Assembly: GCA_946624395.1 (NCBI GenBank)
Contig: CAMORY010000078.1
Span: forward strand, 1-10,145
Length of the DNA stretch: 10,145 nucleotides
Source of the DNA: an uncultured Clostridia bacterium
Lineage (GTDB): Bacteria; Bacillota; Clostridia; Christensenellales; Borkfalkiaceae
Direction: 5' to 3'
Shown here: positions 7,737-10,145 of the stretch, piece after piece
Position numbering within the stretch: position 1 is the stretch's first letter
Layout: each line of letters starts with the position of its first letter
Position numbers and translations under genes: made by a program
The notes under the pieces: generated by a model
The model's database searches: none
Seen by the model: only the letters and a program-made list of their open reading frames with translations
Told to the model about the DNA's origin: nothing

Positions 7737-7767
7737 CGCACAAAAAAGACAAATATTTTTTTATGCG
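7737..7767 (-). repeat. Imperfect AT-rich inverted repeat between the small ORF and the GNAT gene
   Basis: On the minus strand CGCATAAAAAA (7757-7767) can pair with TTTTTTGTGCG (7737-7747) through 11 positions, including one U-G wobble. A 9-base loop separates the arms. It sits just past the stop of the small gene and just upstream of the GNAT -10 box. There is no T tract after the stem, so it is not a standard terminator. It may be a weak transcript end or an upstream promoter element. Confidence 0.35.
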
Positions 7768-7772
7768 GTTTT

Positions 7773-7889
7773 TTATTTCTGCAATTTCCTGACCGCGAGC
7801 GGGGGTTTTTCGTCCTTTAACGCCATTATATAATTGCCGTATTCTTCTTCGGTAAGTTTTTTGATTTTATTCTTTTTTCTTCTCGACAT
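7773..7889 (-). CDS. Small basic protein of 38 residues, function unknown
   Basis: A 38-codon frame (MSRRKKNKIKKLTEEEYGNY... ending RKLQK, stop TAA). I do not recognise the family. It starts with a highly basic N-terminus (residues 3-11 nearly all R/K), followed by an acidic, probably helical stretch (LTEEEYGNYIMALKDE) and a PP-containing basic end. There is no membrane segment or signal peptide. The strongest evidence that it is real is an exact AAGGAG at 7896-7901, six bases before the ATG. Its first 64 bases overlap the 3' end of the YkvI-like membrane gene in a different frame, so it is probably co-transcribed with it and could be translationally coupled. The charge pattern would suit binding to RNA, ribosome or DNA, but that is speculation. 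Confidence 0.65.
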   Translation of the reverse strand: MSRRKKNKIKKLTEEEYGNYIMALKDEKPPLAVRKLQK

Positions 7890-8842
7890 AGCGCACTCCT
7901 TTTTTCCATAGTATCGCCTATCCCGCCCCCTTTTATACCGAAAAAACTTTTTACTATTAAAGATAGCCCAAGCGCCCCGACAAGCGGATAGCAGTATTTT
8001 ATTATAGCGCTAATCCCCACCCTTGACAGAATAAACAGCGCAAAATACAGCAAAAAGCAATACACGCCGCGGCGGTTTTTCGCCGTTTTTTCCGCGATAA
8101 AAGTTTTAAGCGGATAAAGATAGCAGATAAGCGAAGTGAAAGAACCTATAAAAATCGCCGCGATAAGTAAGGGATAAAACGCCGTGCCGTAAGAGATATC
8201 GAGCAGCGGCAGGGCGGTTGTCGGCGCAACCCTTAAAATAATAAATGCAAAAACTGCGAAAAAGACGGAAAAGCACAGGGCGGCGGCAGTATTTGCGCTT
8301 TTACTTTTGCCCTTTTTAGCGATTTTTACCGCGGGCAGGGCAACGAACAAATTCATACAGGCGTACAAAAGGGCGTTTATTACGCCGCCCGCCGAAGTAC
8401 CCTTTACCGCTATATTTTGCGCGGGCGCAAAAAGTGCCGCGCTTAACGTTATTACACTTGACAGCGGTATTAAAACGCAATTTACCCTTTCCACCTTTTT
8501 TATATCTTTGGAAAATAAAAAATGAAAGATAAAAAGGGATAGAATAGACGCGGCGGGAACGCCCTTTTTCACCCCCGCGTAGCCCGCAATTTCGTCAAGC
8601 CCAGAAAGCATAGCGATAGAAAAGACGAGTTCCGCAATCATAAAAACGGATTTCGTAAGACAATCGTTTTCGGTATAAACGAACGAAAACCCGATAAAAA
8701 ACACCGCGCTAGCTATCGCAAGGCAAAAAAAGTTTACCCCGCCGAAAAAGGCGACAAGTTCCCCGCCCGATAAAAACCCTGCGCCCATAACCGCGCCCGA
8801 TAGCACGCAAAACAGCCTGAAAGTATCTGCAAAATTCTTCAC
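7826..8842 (-). CDS. YkvI-like multi-spanning membrane protein (putative APC-fold transporter)
   Basis: A 338-residue integral membrane protein with about ten hydrophobic helices between residues 7 and 305. The first helix carries SGAVMGAGFLSGGELVAFF (about 15-33), the hallmark of the YkvI family (usually GxxxGAGFASGxExxxFF). That family is related to amino-acid/polyamine/organocation transporters, with the glycine break forming the substrate site. The substrate is unknown. Later segments such as NLFVALPAVKIAKKGK and AAIFIGSFTSLICYLYPLK fit a transporter. The start is GTG at 8842: the frame has no other ATG or GTG before helix 1, and no good ribosome binding site precedes it. After GIKGGG (about residue 307) come some 31 charged residues not expected of the family. 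The last 21 of these overlap the small basic ORF in another frame, so the tail may be a read-through extension. Confidence 0.75.
   Translation of the reverse strand: MKNFADTFRLFCVLSGAVMGAGFLSGGELVAFFGGVNFFCLAIASAVFFIGFSFVYTENDCLTKSVFMIAELVFSIAMLSGLDEIAGYAGVKKGVPAASILSLFIFHFLFSKDIKKVERVNCVLIPLSSVITLSAALFAPAQNIAVKGTSAGGVINALLYACMNLFVALPAVKIAKKGKSKSANTAAALCFSVFFAVFAFIILRVAPTTALPLLDISYGTAFYPLLIAAIFIGSFTSLICYLYPLKTFIAEKTAKNRRGVYCFLLYFALFILSRVGISAIIKYCYPLVGALGLSLIVKSFFGIKGGGIGDTMEKRSALCREEKRIKSKNLPKKNTAII
7896..7901 (-). promoter_or_regulatory. Ribosome binding site of the small basic ORF
   Basis: An exact AAGGAG, within AAAAAAGGAG on the minus strand, is spaced six bases from the ATG at 7889. It lies inside the coding sequence of the upstream membrane protein, where such a perfect site next to an ATG would be unlikely by chance. 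Confidence 0.7.
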
Positions 8843-8885
8843 TTTAAAAATTACGGCAATTTTTCGCGGTTTATGATTTTAAACA

Positions 8886-8915
8886 AAAAAAAGGCGACCG
8901 CAGTCGCCTTTTTTT
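8886..8915. terminator. Strong hairpin terminator, symmetrical
   Basis: GGCGAC (8893-8898) pairs with GTCGCC (8903-8908) around a CGCA loop, flanked by seven A on one side and seven T on the other, so the structure terminates in either direction. It lies 15 bases past the stop of the HEAT-like gene on the minus strand and must be the end of that unit. The remaining 43 bases before the YkvI-like start (8843-8885) hold no promoter I can call. Confidence 0.93.
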
Positions 8916-8930
8916 GCCATAAATTTATAC

Positions 8931-9743
8931 TTATTTTTTACCTTTTACTTTTTTATAGATAGCGTCTTCGGTAAAGTCGCGCTTTTCGGTATATTCCCCG
9001 CCCAAGCACTCAATAGCGAATTTAAGTTCTTCAAACTCCTGATAATTAACTTTGCCTTCTATCGCGGTTTTTAAAAACGGTATTGCCCGCTCGTCGCCGT
9101 ACTTTGCAAGATAATTAGCGTACAGCGGGATTTTTTTCTTATTTTTAACGAACTCATAAACGAGTTTATCGAACACTTCGTCGGATTTTTCTTTTACGCT
9201 GGCTAAAATTTCGCACAGTCTGTCCTTTTTATCTTCCGCCGCCAAATCGAAGTTTTTAAGCACTTTATCCTTTGCCTTATCGGCGTTAGCGGTAAGCGCT
9301 TCGGTTGCGAGTTCGCCTATATTTTCGGGATAGTCGTAAAGCGCGAACTCCAAATACCTTTCCACGGGGATTTCCGCCTTTAAGTCGGCTAAAATATTCA
9401 TTAAATATGCGGTAAACTGCTCGTCGCCATCTTCCATAAGCGCGGACTTTACCGCCTTTACGCTGTCTTTCGCCGTTATCGCTTCGATTAAAAAATCGCT
9501 GACGGGCACGTCCTTTTCTATATGCTCACGTAAACAAGTGAGCAACTCCGCAGGTGAAAAAGCGCGGTAAAACTCGTTGGGCGTTTTGCCGCCCAAATCT
9601 TTTTGCGGCACGTCCCCGAATTCCGTATAGAGAACGGGGATTTTATTTTCTATTTCTTCGGGTTTTACCTTACCCACGTTATCCAAAACGTATTTTTCTA
9701 TGTATTTATCGAAAAGCCTGTCGAGATTTATTATTTCAATCAT
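8931..9743 (-). CDS. Uncharacterised helical protein with HEAT-like repeats
   Basis: A 270-residue protein I do not recognise by name. It is soluble, acidic and predicted mostly alpha-helical, with no signal peptide or membrane helix. It begins MIEIINLDRLFDKY and has LGGKTPNEFY at about 50-59. It continues as paired helices; the clearest HEAT-type unit is YANYLAKYGDERAIPFLKTAI at about 208-228, typical of protein-binding scaffolds. The ATG at 9743 is chosen over a GTG at 9776 in the same frame because AAGGAG (9751-9756) lies seven bases before it. This gives an 8-bp overlap with the upstream gene's end and implies coupling. Together with the upstream gene it forms a two-gene unit ending at the terminator 8886-8915. 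Likely an adaptor or scaffold; no catalytic motif is visible. Confidence 0.75.
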   Translation of the reverse strand: MIEIINLDRLFDKYIEKYVLDNVGKVKPEEIENKIPVLYTEFGDVPQKDLGGKTPNEFYRAFSPAELLTCLREHIEKDVPVSDFLIEAITAKDSVKAVKSALMEDGDEQFTAYLMNILADLKAEIPVERYLEFALYDYPENIGELATEALTANADKAKDKVLKNFDLAAEDKKDRLCEILASVKEKSDEVFDKLVYEFVKNKKKIPLYANYLAKYGDERAIPFLKTAIEGKVNYQEFEELKFAIECLGGEYTEKRDFTEDAIYKKVKGKK

Positions 9744-10145
9744 CTTTGTTCTCCTTTTCGTACGCGGAAACCGCACGTTCTTTAAGTTTTGCTTTTTCCG
9801 TCTTTTTTATATATTCCAAAAACTCTTCTACTTCGCCGATTTTAGTTTTATCCACGCCGAACGCCGCGCAAACGTCTTTGACCTTTCTGAATCTGTCGAA
9901 CTCGCACGTAAGGTAGGCTATTGCGGCAATCGTCTCCGCACCGAAGCCGTTAAAACGTATAAGTTCCGCGTAATCGGTGTAAAGCATATTAAGATTAAAC
10001 GCGATTTTGGCGGTGTCGTCAATCCCCCAAGCAACCGATTTTGCGATAGCAAGCGCGTATGCGGAAGTGTAAATTTCGCCGTCCTTTTTATTCTCGAACA
10101 CCGTCTTTCTCGGTTTCACCGACGCTAGATAATTACCTATAACTA
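9736..10145 (-). CDS. Uncharacterised helical protein, possibly cyclin/TFIIB-like fold (partial, N-terminus beyond right edge)
   Basis: The frame is open to the right edge: 135 visible residues and a TGA stop at 9736. A GTG at 10119 could start it, but no ribosome binding site precedes that codon. The frame also continues upstream as protein-like sequence (VIGNYLAS), so the gene probably begins outside the window. I do not recognise it by name. The visible part is all helical. A segment at about residues 74-110 (ETIAAIAYLTCEFDRFRKVKDVCAAFGVDKTKIGEVEEFLEY) has the layout of a cyclin-box repeat: a buried AAIxYLxCE helix, then a helix-turn-helix-like KVKDVCAAFGVDKTKI. This resembles TFIIB repeats and bacterial cyclin-like domains. 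The tail is lysine/glutamate-rich. A nucleic-acid-binding or adaptor role would fit, but this is inferred from pattern only. Confidence 0.7.
   Translation of the reverse strand, partial: VIGNYLASVKPRKTVFENKKDGEIYTSAYALAIAKSVAWGIDDTAKIAFNLNMLYTDYAELIRFNGFGAETIAAIAYLTCEFDRFRKVKDVCAAFGVDKTKIGEVEEFLEYIKKTEKAKLKERAVSAYEKENKDD
9751..9756 (-). promoter_or_regulatory. Ribosome binding site fixing the start of the HEAT-like gene
   Basis: AAGGAG on the minus strand ends seven bases before the ATG at 9743. The alternative GTG at 9776 has no such site and would enlarge the overlap with the upstream gene to 41 bp. Confidence 0.75.

Noticed and set aside
8066..8097. Short GC-rich self-complementary patches (cgccgcggcgg) inside the YkvI-like gene as a regulatory hairpin
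   Set aside because: They lie within a continuous coding frame for charged loop and arginine codons, with no terminator tract or matching start signal.
9743..9776. Longer form of the HEAT-like protein starting at GTG 9776
   Set aside because: No ribosome binding site precedes it, whereas the ATG at 9743 has AAGGAG at good spacing; the extra residues (RFPRTKRRTK) look like out-of-frame translation of the upstream gene's end.

Overview
The window is about 10 kb of compact bacterial chromosome in which every supported gene lies on the minus strand. It should be read from the right edge (10145) to the left (1). The gene content suggests a low-to-moderate GC Bacillota, most likely a Clostridia-type (possibly uncultured gut) lineage. 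The pointers are the plsX-rnc-smc cluster, a clostridial-style YkvI-like membrane protein, AAGGAG-type ribosome binding sites and AT-rich intergenic DNA. This placement is an inference; no rRNA or other marker is present.

Right part (8931-10145): a two-gene unit of uncharacterised proteins. The upstream gene, cut by the window edge, looks like an all-helical protein with a possible cyclin/TFIIB-like fold. The second, overlapping it by 8 bp, is a helical HEAT-like-repeat protein. A strong hairpin terminator at 8886-8915 closes the unit.

Middle part (6559-8842): a GTG-started YkvI-like multi-spanning membrane protein. Next comes a 38-codon gene with a very good ribosome binding site that starts inside the membrane gene's 3' end in another frame. 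After that, with its own likely promoter, comes a GNAT-fold acyltransferase resembling the YghO / bacterial ceramide synthase-like family, followed by a strong terminator.

Left part (1-6500): a clear promoter at 6464-6492 drives asnS-plsX-rnc-smc. asnS and plsX are 21 bp apart, and plsX/rnc and rnc/smc both overlap as ATGA, so translation is probably coupled. The genes encode asparaginyl-tRNA synthetase, the acyl-phosphate-forming PlsX of phospholipid synthesis, RNase III and the SMC chromosome-organising ATPase. smc runs off the left edge just before its C-terminal signature motif.

Most of the window is housekeeping. Points worth a second look are an RNase III with Ser where a metal-binding Asp is expected, the overlapping small gene, absence of acpP from its usual place between plsX and rnc, a palindrome over the asnS -10 box, the YghO-like acyltransferase, and the cyclin-like/HEAT-like pair. 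I see no mobile element, CRISPR array, tRNA, rRNA or phage gene, and no gene-free stretch longer than about 150 bases.
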